47,700 bases of DNA from Gemmatimonadota bacterium (GCA_003220935.1 QHTT01000073.1:1-47700); one strand, 5' to 3'; positions 1 to 7,540 are shown, counted from the stretch's first letter. Numbers and translations are program-made. Notes: generated from the sequence alone by a model not told the origin.

Positions 1-292
1 GGTCTGTATCCGGTGCGGGCGGTGGAGTGTTGAGGGGCGTCGTCCGTAGTACGAGAGGACCCGGACGAAGCGACCTCTCGTGTCCCGGCTGTGCCGCCAG
101 GCGCAACGCCGGTTAGCGATGTCGCGCGGGGATAACCGCTGAATGCATCTAAGTGGGAAACCCTCCCCAAGATGAACACTCCCGGGTCGCAAGACCCCTG
201 AAGGGCCCTGGGAGACTACCAGGTTGATAGGCGGCAGGTGCACGGCGCGTGAGCGCTTGAGCCGAGCCGTACTAATTGCCCGTGAGGCTTGA
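1..292 (+). rRNA. rrl: 23S ribosomal RNA, 3' end (partial)
   Basis: The left edge lies inside domain VI of 23S rRNA. The sarcin-ricin loop core AGTACGAGAGGACC is at about 48-61, and GAATGCATCTAAGTGGGAAAC, the conserved stretch before the 3' end, is at about 141-161. The 3' terminal sequence TACTAATTGCCCGTGAGGCTTG (about 270-291) matches the usual bacterial end. The exact 3' terminus is estimated from this alignment in memory, within a few bases. No tRNA lies between it and the 5S gene; the 60-base spacer holds a small hairpin at 307-320. Confidence 0.97.
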
Positions 293-352
293 TCTCTTCT
301 CGGTCTCGAGGTGAGCCTCGGCATCACACACACCCTTATCAGTTCTCAGCTT

Positions 353-471
<119 letters not shown>

Positions 472-520
472 TCCAAATGCAGAACGACGTCAAGCAAGAG
501 ACGTCGCGCGGAAACGTCCA

Positions 521-569
521 ACAGAGGCGTCACGCAAAACCGTACCACGGTTCTGCGTGACGCCTCTGT
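521..569 (+). terminator. Long hairpin after the rRNA operon, probable terminator
   Basis: ACAGAGGCGTCACGCA at 521-536 begins an arm that pairs with 547-569; 22 of 23 positions match, with a 3-base loop at 544-546. Outer segments also pair: GAAACGTC (511-518) or CGTCAAGC (488-495) with 581-592. There is no clear run of T after the stem, so Rho-independent termination is not certain; an RNase III processing hairpin is the alternative. Its place between 5S and era fits the end of the rRNA transcript. Confidence 0.55.
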
Positions 570-617
570 CTTGCGCCGCTGCTTGACGTTTCGGCGCCAC
601 GCCGTTCCTTTCCGCGC

Positions 618-1475
618 ATGACTCGGTGTGGCGTCGTGGTGTTGGCGGGGCGGCCCAACGTCGGCAAGTCGACCCTCTTGAACGCCCTGATCGGCGAGCA
701 CCTGGCGATCGTCTCGCCCAAGCCCCAGTCCACCCGCCGCCCGGTCGTGGGCCTGCTCACGCGCGACGACACGCAGTTCATCTTCACCGATTCGCCCGGC
801 CTGCTCGAGCCCGAGTACAAGCTACACGAAGCGATGCGTGCCGCGGCGCTGCGCGGGATCGCCGACGCCGACGCGATCGCGTATCTGCATCCGCTCGCCG
901 AATTCCCCGCGCCGCCGCTCGAGCAGCTCGCGAGGCTCGACCGACTGCCCAAGGCGCCCATCGTCACAGTTTACACCAAGGCTGACGTGGTCCTACCGTC
1001 CGACCGTCCGACGGTCCGACGGTCCGACGGGGTGGTCGTGGCGGCGGTGCGGGGCGAAGGCCTCGATGCGCTGCTCGCCGCGCTGCGCGAGCACCTGCCC
1101 GAGAGCCCGTTTCACTACGACCCCGCCGAGATGGCCACGCAGCCGACGCGCTTCTTTGCGGCGGAGTTCGTGCGCGAGGCTGCGTTCGAGCTACTGCACG
1201 AGGAGCTGCCCTACTCGGTCGCGGTCGAGATCGACGAGTTCCGGGAGGGCTCAGAGCCGGTATATATTCGGGCGGTGGTGTACGTCGAGCGGGACAGTCA
1301 AAAGGGCATCGTCATCGGGGAAGGGGGGCGCACGATCAAAGCGCTCGGGGCAGCGGCCCGCGCCAAGATCGCCGCGCTGCTCGGTGGCAGCGTCTACCTC
1401 GAGCTGCACGTGAAGGTGCTGCCCAAATGGCGGCGCCATGAACCGTCGCTCAAGCGCCTGGGGTACGCCGGATGA
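618..1475 (+). CDS. era: GTPase Era
   Basis: Era is an essential GTPase that binds the 3' end of 16S rRNA and helps 30S maturation. The 285-residue protein has the P-loop GRPNVGKST at 11-19, a switch-I motif QSTR at 37-40, DSPG (G3) at 58-61, and TKAD (G4) at 120-123. A C-terminal KH domain carries GIVIGEGG and the KVLPKW segment. Length fits the family. Three switch residues deviate from the usual QTTR, DTPG and NKxD, although T for N in G4 is an accepted variant of the G-protein consensus. Residues 126-138 (about [12 protein letters not shown]) are coded by a tandem octamer repeat and lie between G4 and G5. The stop overlaps the next gene's start (ATGA). No other Era paralogue is in the window, so this is probably the functional copy. 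Confidence 0.95.
   Translation: MTRCGVVVLAGRPNVGKSTLLNALIGEHLAIVSPKPQSTRRPVVGLLTRDDTQFIFTDSPGLLEPEYKLHEAMRAAALRGIADADAIAYLHPLAEFPAPPLEQLARLDRLPKAPIVTVYTKADVVLPSDRPTVRRSDGVVVAAVRGEGLDALLAALREHLPESPFHYDPAEMATQPTRFFAAEFVREAAFELLHEELPYSVAVEIDEFREGSEPVYIRAVVYVERDSQKGIVIGEGGRTIKALGAAARAKIAALLGGSVYLELHVKVLPKWRRHEPSLKRLGYAG
995..1030 (+). repeat. Tandem octamer repeat AC(C/G)GTCCG, 4.5 copies, inside era
   Basis: Units ACCGTCCG (995-1002 and 1003-1010), ACGGTCCG (1011-1018 and 1019-1026) and ACGG (1027-1030). The total of 36 bases is a multiple of three, so the reading frame is kept. The same octamer family recurs at 1643-1672 and 1698-1728. Confidence 0.9.
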
Positions 1476-1642
1476 GTCTCGCGCCCGACCTCTTGGAGAT
1501 CCTCGTCTGCCCCAAATGCAAGGGGCCGCTGCAATACCGCACCGCGCCGCAGGAAGAGCTCATCTGCCACGCCTGCCGCCTGATTTACGCGGTCGAAGAC
1601 GACATCCCGATCATGCTGATCGATGAGGCGAAACACTTCTGA
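1472..1642 (+). CDS. Trm112/YcaR (UPF0434)-family small zinc-ribbon protein
   Basis: A 56-residue protein starting [20 protein letters not shown]. It has the Trm112-like pattern: CPKC near residues 13-16, CHAC near 32-35, and the ending [11 protein letters not shown]. In bacteria these small proteins are of unsettled role; Trm112 in eukaryotes and archaea activates methyltransferases. The ATG overlaps the era stop (ATGA), so translation is probably coupled. Its last 20 bases overlap the start of the next reading frame, and its stop TGA (1640-1642) touches an octamer repeat array. The gene is short and easily missed. Confidence 0.88.
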   Translation: MSLAPDLLEILVCPKCKGPLQYRTAPQEELICHACRLIYAVEDDIPIMLIDEAKHF

Positions 1643-2582
1643 CGGACGGTCGGACCGTCGGACAGTCGGACGCAGGCTCGGGCTCGTCCTGGGCATGCTG
1701 TCCGTCAGTCTGACCGTCCGACTGTCCGGTCAAGAGCTCGCCAACAACTCCGGCGCCCTCTTCCTTCTCTTTCCAGTCGGCGCGCAGGCCGTCGCGATGG
1801 GTCAGACCGCCGCAACACTGGATGGGCGCGGGGAGGCGGCGTTCTGGAACCCCGCCGGGCTCGCGACGCTCGAGCACAGCGAGTTCGCGCTCAACACCGC
1901 GTCGCTGGCAGCCGGCGCGACGCACGCGCTCACCGCCTATTATCCCTCGCACGGCTTCGGCGTGCTGGGCGGCGCGGTGTATCTGGTCGACTACGGCGAC
2001 CTCGAGCGCACCGATTCGGCCGACAACACCGTCGCGCGCATCGCGCCCCGGAACATCGAGTTCCTCGCCTCCTACGCCACCGAGCTCGGCGGCTCGGTCG
2101 CGCTCGGCATCAACTACAAGCTGGTCGAGTTCGTCGTCGACTGTTCGGGCGACTGTAGCGGCTTCCCGAACGGCCATGGCGTGACGCACGCGGTCGATGT
2201 GGGCGGCCAGTTCACGGTCGGGCCGGCCGGCGCGCTGCACGTTGCGGTCGCGGTGAAGAACGTCGGGTTCAAGCTCCAGGTGAACAATCGCGACCAGGCC
2301 GACCCCCTACCGGCGCGCCTCGTGGTGGGCGCGGCCTATCGGATTCTGCTCCCCGGGGCCGCCGGGTTGGCCCACGCGGAGCGGCTCGATCTCAAGGTCG
2401 CCGCGGACGTGGACAGCCCGTGGGGGAGCTATGGGGACTCGGAGATGCGCGTGGGCATCGACGTCGGCTACCAGGGCGTGACGACCGGCTCGATCGGCGT
2501 GGACCTGGCGCGTGCTTTCCTCACGGGCTCGGACCTGGTCGCCCAGAATCCGACCTTTTTCTCCTTCCGCGTGGTGTTCTGA
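1623..2582 (+). CDS. PorV/PorQ-family outer membrane protein
   Basis: The mature part begins near [20 protein letters not shown] and contains GQTAATL and AFWNPAGLA, hallmarks of the PorV/PorQ (UPF0164, FadL-like barrel) family. Alternating hydrophobic strands to the C-terminal RVVF fit a beta-barrel. PorV in Bacteroidetes shuttles type IX secretion substrates, but no other T9SS component is visible here, so only the family is claimed. The ATG at 1623 overlaps the previous gene by 20 bases and gives a long basic n-region ([10 protein letters not shown]) before the hydrophobic segment. ATG at 1695 is a shorter alternative. The n-region and the end of the signal peptide are both coded by octamer repeats. 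Confidence 0.82.
   Translation: MRRNTSDGRSDRRTVGRRLGLVLGMLSVSLTVRLSGQELANNSGALFLLFPVGAQAVAMGQTAATLDGRGEAAFWNPAGLATLEHSEFALNTASLAAGATHALTAYYPSHGFGVLGGAVYLVDYGDLERTDSADNTVARIAPRNIEFLASYATELGGSVALGINYKLVEFVVDCSGDCSGFPNGHGVTHAVDVGGQFTVGPAGALHVAVAVKNVGFKLQVNNRDQADPLPARLVVGAAYRILLPGAAGLAHAERLDLKVAADVDSPWGSYGDSEMRVGIDVGYQGVTTGSIGVDLARAFLTGSDLVAQNPTFFSFRVVF
1643..1672 (+). repeat. Octamer array CGGAC(N)GT, left arm
   Basis: Units CGGACGGT (1643-1650), CGGACCGT (1651-1658), CGGACAGT (1659-1666) and CGGACG (1667-1672). This is the reverse complement of the era array unit. It codes part of the signal-peptide n-region of the PorV-like protein. Confidence 0.88.
1698..1728 (+). repeat. Octamer array, right arm, inverted relative to 1643-1672
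   Basis: Units CTGTCCG (1698-1704), TCAGTCTG (1705-1712), ACCGTCCG (1713-1720) and ACTGTCCG (1721-1728). The array is largely complementary to 1643-1672, so the transcript could fold into an imperfect stem of roughly 30 bp with a loop at 1673-1697, at the start of the PorV-like gene. Confidence 0.82.
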
Positions 2583-2583
2583 A

Positions 2584-3402
2584 GTGCGCGGCGTCACCCG
2601 CGCGCTGCTGCTCGCGCCAGCCCTGGTGTCGTGGTGGTGCGCCGCCGTGGGCCAGGTGCCCGATTCGGGCGCGCCTCCGGCCCCGGCCCCGCCCCCGCCG
2701 GCCCCGCCGCGCCGCGCCCCGTCCTGGGTGTGGCCCGCGGCATCGCTTGTACTCCCCGGCACCGGACAGCTGCTCGCGCGCCAGGACCGCGGCGTGGTGT
2801 ACCTCGCGATCGAGCTGTACTCGCTCGCGCGCATCATTCAGCTGACGCACGAGGCTCAGCGCGAGGCCGCTCAGTCGCGCGATCTGGCCTTCGAGGTCGC
2901 GCGGCGGGCCTTTGTCGCCACACGCCGCGATACGGTGTTCGAGTACTACGAGACCATGGAACGGTTCACCGAAAGCGGCCAGTTCGACCGCGAGCCCGGC
3001 GCGGCCTTCGCGCCGGAGACCGACACCGCGACCTACAACGGCTCGGTGTGGCTGCTGGCGCGCCGCACCTTCTGGCCCGACCCCAACGTGCCGCCTGACC
3101 CGATGTCCCCCGAATACGTGCGCGCCGTCCAGTTCTACCAGGACCATGCGGTGGGGCCCGGTTTCGTCTGGTCGTGGCGTAACAAGCCGCTCGAGCAGGA
3201 CGTGTTCCGGGAGACGATCCGGCGGAGCGACGACGCGTTCCGCACGGCCCAGAACGTCGTCGGTGTGCTGCTGGCCAACCACGTGGCGAGCGCGGTGGAT
3301 GCCCTCATCTCGAGCCGATTGTCGGCGGCGGCCGGCCGGCGCACGGCGCTCCACACCATGGTCGGCCCGGTCACCGCGGTGCGTGTGTCGGTGGAATTCT
3401 GA
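2584..3402 (+). CDS. Exported or membrane protein of unknown function (DUF5683-like)
   Basis: 272 residues from GTG 2584, one base after the previous stop. It has an N-terminal signal-like segment (RALLLAPALVSWWCAAVGQ), a Pro/Ala-rich spacer, then a hydrophobic stretch VWPAASLVLPGTGQLLA that resembles the motif near the start of DUF5683 proteins. A long, mostly helical, charged region follows (about residues 75-210). A further hydrophobic stretch QNVVGVLLANHVASAVDAL precedes the C-terminus. I do not recognise an enzymatic motif. Its tight spacing between the PorV-like gene and cax suggests co-transcription. The DUF5683 resemblance is by eye and weak. Confidence 0.6.
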   Translation: MRGVTRALLLAPALVSWWCAAVGQVPDSGAPPAPAPPPPAPPRRAPSWVWPAASLVLPGTGQLLARQDRGVVYLAIELYSLARIIQLTHEAQREAAQSRDLAFEVARRAFVATRRDTVFEYYETMERFTESGQFDREPGAAFAPETDTATYNGSVWLLARRTFWPDPNVPPDPMSPEYVRAVQFYQDHAVGPGFVWSWRNKPLEQDVFRETIRRSDDAFRTAQNVVGVLLANHVASAVDALISSRLSAAAGRRTALHTMVGPVTAVRVSVEF

Positions 3403-4449
3403 ATGGCGGGGGTGCGCTGGCTGCTCGTCGCCATCCCCGTCTCGTGGGTGCTCGCCTGGCTCGGCGCCCCCGCGCTCGCCGTGTTCGCGGCGGCGGGGCT
3501 CGCGGTCGTCCCCCTCGCCGCCGAGATGGGCGTGGCGACGGAAGTGCTCGCCGCCCGCACCGGCGCCGCGACCGGAGGCCTGCTCAACGCCACCTTTGGC
3601 AATGCCGCGGAGCTGATCGTCGCTGTCGTGGCGCTGCGGGCGGGCCTGGTCGATCTCGTGAAGGCGTCGCTCATCGGGTCGATCCTCGGCAACCTGCTGC
3701 TCATCCTCGGGCTCGCCCTCGTGGCAGGGGGCGTGACCCGGCCCACCATCACCTTCAATCGCGCCACCGCCGGCACGGGCGGCGCGATGCTGCTGCTCGC
3801 GGTAGTGGGGCTCGTGGTCCCGGCGCTGTTTGCGCAGGCGCACCCCGCAGCCGCGCCCGAGATCGCACTCCACCTCTCCGAGGGCGTCGCGCTGGTGCTG
3901 GGGCTGACGTACGCGCTGAGCCTCGTGTTCTCGCTCGTCACCCACCGGCAGCTGTTCGGCGGCGAGCCCGAGGGCCACCCGGCGCCGCCGTCCTACGGCA
4001 GCGGCGTCGCCGTCGGGGTCCTCTGTGCCGCCACGGCGCTCGTCGCACTCGAGAGCGAGATTCTCGTGCACGCGACCGAGGCCGTCGTCACGCGCGTCGG
4101 GTTGTCGGAGCTGTTCCTCGGGCTCATCGTGATCCCCCTGATCGGCAACGCCGCCGAGCACGCCACCGCGGTGGTGGTGGCGCGCCGCGGCCACACCGAC
4201 CTCGCGCTCCACATCGCGCTCGGCTCGAGCACGCAAGTGGCGCTGCTGGTCGCTCCGCTGCTGGTGGGCGTGGGGGCGCTCATGGGCCGGCCCATGAACC
4301 TGATCTTCACCACGTTCGAGGTCGTGGCCCTCGGGCTCGCCGCGCTGATTGTCACGATCATCGGGCTCGACGGGGAGTCACACTGGTTCGAGGGGGCCCA
4401 GCTGCTCGCCGTGTACGCCCTGCTCGCGCTCGCGGTGCTGTTTATTTGA
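3403..4449 (+). CDS. cax: Calcium/proton antiporter, CaCA/Cax family
   Basis: This integral inner-membrane exchanger probably exports Ca2+ (or other divalent cations) in exchange for H+. The 348-residue sequence is almost entirely hydrophobic helices, about eleven. It carries the two signature repeats of the family: FGNAAELIVAVVALRAG in the first half (around residues 65-85) and IGNAAEHATAVVVARRG in the second half (around 245-265). The acidic residues in these repeats (Glu in AAEL and AAEH) are the ion-binding positions of the family. A short acidic-to-polar loop (TDLAL and similar) separates the halves. The ATG directly follows the preceding stop. The next gene begins 57 bases downstream, so this is probably the end of one transcription unit. 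Confidence 0.92.
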   Translation: MAGVRWLLVAIPVSWVLAWLGAPALAVFAAAGLAVVPLAAEMGVATEVLAARTGAATGGLLNATFGNAAELIVAVVALRAGLVDLVKASLIGSILGNLLLILGLALVAGGVTRPTITFNRATAGTGGAMLLLAVVGLVVPALFAQAHPAAAPEIALHLSEGVALVLGLTYALSLVFSLVTHRQLFGGEPEGHPAPPSYGSGVAVGVLCAATALVALESEILVHATEAVVTRVGLSELFLGLIVIPLIGNAAEHATAVVVARRGHTDLALHIALGSSTQVALLVAPLLVGVGALMGRPMNLIFTTFEVVALGLAALIVTIIGLDGESHWFEGAQLLAVYALLALAVLFI

Positions 4450-4464
4450 CACGCGAGGGTAAGC

Positions 4465-4480
4465 GGCCTAAGTTTAGGCC
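4465..4480 (+). other. Short inverted repeat in the cax-GGDEF intergenic gap
   Basis: GGCCTAA (4465-4471) and TTAGGCC (4474-4480) form a perfect 7-bp inverted repeat with a 2-base centre, or GGCCTA/TAGGCC with a 4-base loop. It could be a weak terminator for cax or an operator for the next gene. No T-run follows. Confidence 0.4.
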
Positions 4481-4506
4481 CGCTCGACCTTTACGCGAGG
4501 AACCCG

Positions 4507-5472
4507 GTGCGCGATCCGCGCCCCACGATTCTCTTCTTTTCGCCGACCGGTCGTTCGGTACCTGACTTTCTGGCGCGCTGGGTCGACGGGCGAGACCTCA
4601 CGGTCGTGCCGCTCCCCGACCCGGGCGAGGTCGAGCAGATGGTGCTCCGCTCGCTGCCCCGGCTGGTCGTGATCGACGCCGATGGGGGGCCTCAGGGGCT
4701 GGAGTTGTGCACCCGGCTCAAGGCCGACTCCTACTCGGCGATCGTGCCGCTGGCTGTGCTCGCCAGCCGCCACGCCACCGAGCGGGTGCAACAGTGGTTT
4801 GCCGCCGGCGCGGACGAGGTGATCACGCCGCTGTTCGAGCCGGCGGAGCAGGCCATTCGGTTGGACGGACTCATGGCTCGCACCGCGCGGGACGTCGCCG
4901 TGAACCCGTCGACCCGCTTGCCCGGCACGACCGAGATTGAGCGCGAGATCCGGCGGCGGATGGAGAACGGCGAGCTGTTCGCCGTGTGCTACGCGGACTT
5001 GGACCACTTCAAGGAGTACAACGATCGCTACAGCTACAACGACGGGGATCGGGTCATTTACATCCTGTCCCGCATCCTGCACGACGTGGTGAAGGGGATG
5101 CTGGGCAACCGCGGCTTCGTAGGGCACATCGGGGGGGACGATTTCATCTTCGTCATCCCCTTCGACCCGATCACCGACGTGTGCGGCGAGGTGCTGGAGG
5201 TGTTCGACACGCTGATCCCGTACCAGTACAACGAGCAGGACCGGCGCGCGGGGTACTATTTTGGCAAAGATCGCCGCGGCCAGCTCCATCGTGTGCCGCT
5301 AATGACGCTGTCGATCGGCATCGTCACCAACCAGCACCGCCGGTTCGCCCATCCGGCGCAGGTGAGCGAGCTCGCAACGGAAATGAAGAGTTACGCCAAG
5401 ACGCAGCCGGGGTCGGTGTTCGTGGTCGACCGCCGCCACGACCCCGAGCTGGACGAAGGCGGCCCGCGGTGA
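4507..5472 (+). CDS. Receiver-like plus GGDEF-like (GGDDF) signalling protein
   Basis: 321 residues. Residues about 5-125 look like a response-regulator receiver: VVIDADGG holds the likely acceptor region (D57/D59) and GADEVITPLFEP the last strand. The N-terminal acidic pair is missing (LFFSPTG) and the conserved Lys is replaced (ITPLF for the usual TKPF), so phosphorylation is doubtful. Residues about 138-310 are a GGDEF domain with DLDHFKEYND (164-173) and GGDDF (209-213) in place of GGDEF. No RxxD inhibitory site is present in the expected place. It could make c-di-GMP weakly, or bind nucleotide without turnover. The GTG start follows a CGAGGA sequence, and the stop overlaps the next GTG (GTGA). 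Confidence 0.8.
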   Translation: MRDPRPTILFFSPTGRSVPDFLARWVDGRDLTVVPLPDPGEVEQMVLRSLPRLVVIDADGGPQGLELCTRLKADSYSAIVPLAVLASRHATERVQQWFAAGADEVITPLFEPAEQAIRLDGLMARTARDVAVNPSTRLPGTTEIEREIRRRMENGELFAVCYADLDHFKEYNDRYSYNDGDRVIYILSRILHDVVKGMLGNRGFVGHIGGDDFIFVIPFDPITDVCGEVLEVFDTLIPYQYNEQDRRAGYYFGKDRRGQLHRVPLMTLSIGIVTNQHRRFAHPAQVSELATEMKSYAKTQPGSVFVVDRRHDPELDEGGPR

Positions 5473-6422
5473 ACGTCACCTGCCCGGCGTGCGGAACGGT
5501 GTATCGGGTGGATCCCGCCAAGGTCCCGGCCGGCGGCGTGCGCGCGCGCTGTGCGGTGTGCAGCAGCGTGTTCCCGGTGTCCGCGTCCGGGGCGGAGACG
5601 GCTGCCCCCGCCCCCGCTGCGTCAGCCCTGCGGGCGTCAGCTGGGTCGGCGGCCGCCGTTTCTGCCCCGGCGGCTCCTGCTCCGGCGCCGCCTGCCATGA
5701 AGCCTCAAGCCATGCCGCGTTTCTCGGGGCCCGCGGTCACGCCGGCGCCGCCTGCGCCGCCACCCCCGCCCCCCGCGCCCTCCCCGCCGCCCCCTTCGCG
5801 CGCGCCCGCCGCGCCCCGGGCTCCGCTCCCTCCGTCGGCGTCGCCGCCGCCGGCGCGCGCGCGCCCTGCGGCGCCCCCGCCCCCCCCTGCGCCCGCGCGT
5901 CCCGCGCCGCCGCCGGCGCCGGTGAGGCCGCCACCCGCCGCGCCCGTGATGCGTCCGGCTCCGCCGGCGTCGCCCCCGTCGCCCCCGTCGCGCGCGCCGG
6001 CAGCGCCGGCCGCTGGGCCCGCGTTCCGGCCGCCCGTGGCCCCGCCCGCTGCCCCGGCGGGCGCCCCCCCCTCCCCTCCGCCCGTGCCCCGCGCGCCCGC
6101 GGCGCCCGCTGCCGTCGCGGGGGCCGCTCCTGGACAGCGGATGACGGGACCATTGCGCCCCGTGAATCCGTTCATGGTGCAGGATCCGAAACAAAAGGCG
6201 CGCCGTCTCGCACGCGCGCTCGTGTCGGACCTCGTCGTGTATCATCCGGAGAAGCGCCAGCAGGGGCTGCGCGACGGCACCCTGCCGCAGCTCTTCAAGG
6301 ACGAGATCGAGAAGAGCTGGCAGGAGTACGTCGAGCAGATCGGCGCCGAGATGGCCAAGGGCACGCCGTTCTGGAGCGAGGCTCTGAACGAGATTCTGGC
6401 TGGGGGCAACAAGATCTTTTGA
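5469..6422 (+). CDS. MJ0042-type zinc-ribbon protein with long Pro/Ala linker and conserved C-terminal helix domain
   Basis: Starting at GTG 5469, which overlaps the previous stop, the 317-residue protein has a zinc ribbon VNVTCPACGTVYRVDPAKV followed by ARCAVCSSVFPV, the MJ0042 finger pattern with two CxxC pairs. Residues about 45-225 are a low-complexity Pro/Ala/Ser linker. The last 80 or so residues (QDPKQKARRLARALVSDLVV to the end) are well-ordered, charged and helical, containing a YHPEKRQQGL segment and EILAGGNKIF. MJ0042 proteins in myxobacteria and relatives are often membrane or regulatory proteins, but no transmembrane segment is seen here. Function is unknown. Prolines and alanines of the linker reflect GC-rich codon repeats. 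Confidence 0.75.
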   Translation: MNVTCPACGTVYRVDPAKVPAGGVRARCAVCSSVFPVSASGAETAAPAPAASALRASAGSAAAVSAPAAPAPAPPAMKPQAMPRFSGPAVTPAPPAPPPPPPAPSPPPPSRAPAAPRAPLPPSASPPPARARPAAPPPPPAPARPAPPPAPVRPPPAAPVMRPAPPASPPSPPSRAPAAPAAGPAFRPPVAPPAAPAGAPPSPPPVPRAPAAPAAVAGAAPGQRMTGPLRPVNPFMVQDPKQKARRLARALVSDLVVYHPEKRQQGLRDGTLPQLFKDEIEKSWQEYVEQIGAEMAKGTPFWSEALNEILAGGNKIF

Positions 6423-6426
6423 GGGA

Positions 6427-7540
6427 ATGACCGTGGCGCTATCGGAACGCTTGGAGGACCTGGACCGCCGTCTCGTCGAGCTGCGGAGCTTCCTTTGACG
6501 TAGCGGGGAAGAGCAAGCGGCTGGGCGAGGTGGAGCACGCCATGGCGGAAGGGACCATCTGGGCGGACCAAGAGCGGGCTCGCCAGGTGGTCGAGGAGGC
6601 CAAGACGCTCAAGCGCTGGCTCGAGCCATACCACGCGCTCCGCAAGCGCGTCGACGAGGCGCGCGAGCTCAACGAGCTGCTCGAGTCGGAGCCCAACGTA
6701 GACCTCGCGATGCAGCGGCAGCTGGAGCAGGAGGCCGACGCCATCGCCGCCCAGCTCGAGGCGCTCGAGCTCCAGAACATGCTCCAGGGCCCCGACGACC
6801 TGCGCGATGCGCTGCTCACGATCCATCCCGGGGCGGGAGGCACGGAGTCGCAGGACTGGGCGGAGATGCTGATGCGGATGTACTCGCGCTGGGCGGAGCG
6901 GCACGGGTTCGTCGTTGCGGTGCTCGACCTGGAAACGGGCGAGGAGGCGGGGATCAAGCGGGCCGAGATCGAGATTCGCGGCCAGTACGCCTACGGCCTG
7001 CTCAAGGCGGAGATCGGAGTACACCGGTTGGTCCGGATCTCGCCGTACGACGCGCAGTCCCGCCGTCACACCTCGTTCGCATCGGTGATGGTATATCCAG
7101 AGGTGGACGACGACATCGAGATCGAGATCAAGGACGACGATTTGCGCGTCGACGTGTTCCGCGCCTCGGGCAAGGGCGGCCAGCACGTCAACAAGACGTC
7201 TTCGGCGGTGCGCATCACGCATCTCCCGACCGGCATCGTCGTCCAATGCCAGAACGAGCGCAGTCAGTTCAAGAACAAGGCGACGGCGCTCAAGATGCTG
7301 AAGGCACGCCTCTACGAGCGCGCCGTCAAGGAGCGCGAGGCGAAGAAGGCTGAGCACGACAAGCAGAAGACCGACATCGCCTTCGGCAACCAGATCCGCT
7401 CCTACGTGTTCCAGCCCTACACGCTGGTGAACGACCACCGCACGGAGCTGAAGGTGTCGGACGTGCAGAAGGTGATGGACGGCGATCTCGATCCGTTCAT
7501 CGAAGCGTACTTGAAGCGCTTTGGGAGCAAGGCGGCGTGA
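6427..7540 (+). CDS. prfB: Peptide chain release factor 2, with +1 programmed frameshift
   Basis: RF2 ends translation at UGA and UAA. The ATG at 6427 opens a 23-codon frame ending CTT TGA (6493-6498). A +1 shift over T6496 continues at GAC (6497) in the frame that runs to 7540, giving 370 residues, the family length. After the shift the sequence [13 protein letters not shown] matches the RF2 N-terminal helix. The catalytic GGQ lies at 250-252, the same numbering as the Escherichia coli protein, within [11 protein letters not shown]. The stop-recognition tripeptide is SPY (205-207) instead of the common SPF. The gene should be read as 6427-6495 joined to 6497-7540. Its stop overlaps the lysS GTG. 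Confidence 0.96.
6485..6499 (+). promoter_or_regulatory. prfB autoregulatory frameshift site
   Basis: GGAG (6485-6488) is an internal Shine-Dalgarno-like element, four bases before the slippery CTT (6493-6495) and the in-frame UGA with C after it (6496-6499). This is the CUU UGA C arrangement known from RF2 genes. Low RF2 favours the +1 shift, so the protein controls its own synthesis. Confidence 0.93.

Noticed and set aside
995..1728. Octamer arrays considered as a CRISPR
   Set aside because: Units are 8 bases with no spacers and lie in coding frames; they are simple tandem repeats.
1623..2582. Evidence for a complete type IX secretion system
   Set aside because: Only a PorV-like protein is found; no other component in the window.
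2521..4236. Long reverse-strand open frame of 571 codons opposite the exported protein and cax
   Set aside because: The product is Arg/His/Glu-rich with no motif; such frames arise from GC-rich third codon positions opposite real genes.
4507..5472. Call as an active diguanylate cyclase response regulator
   Set aside because: Receiver residues are missing and the motif is GGDDF; activity cannot be assumed.
5690..6130. Pro/Ala region considered as a real structural repeat protein
   Set aside because: No fixed period is seen; it is a low-complexity linker from GC-rich codons.
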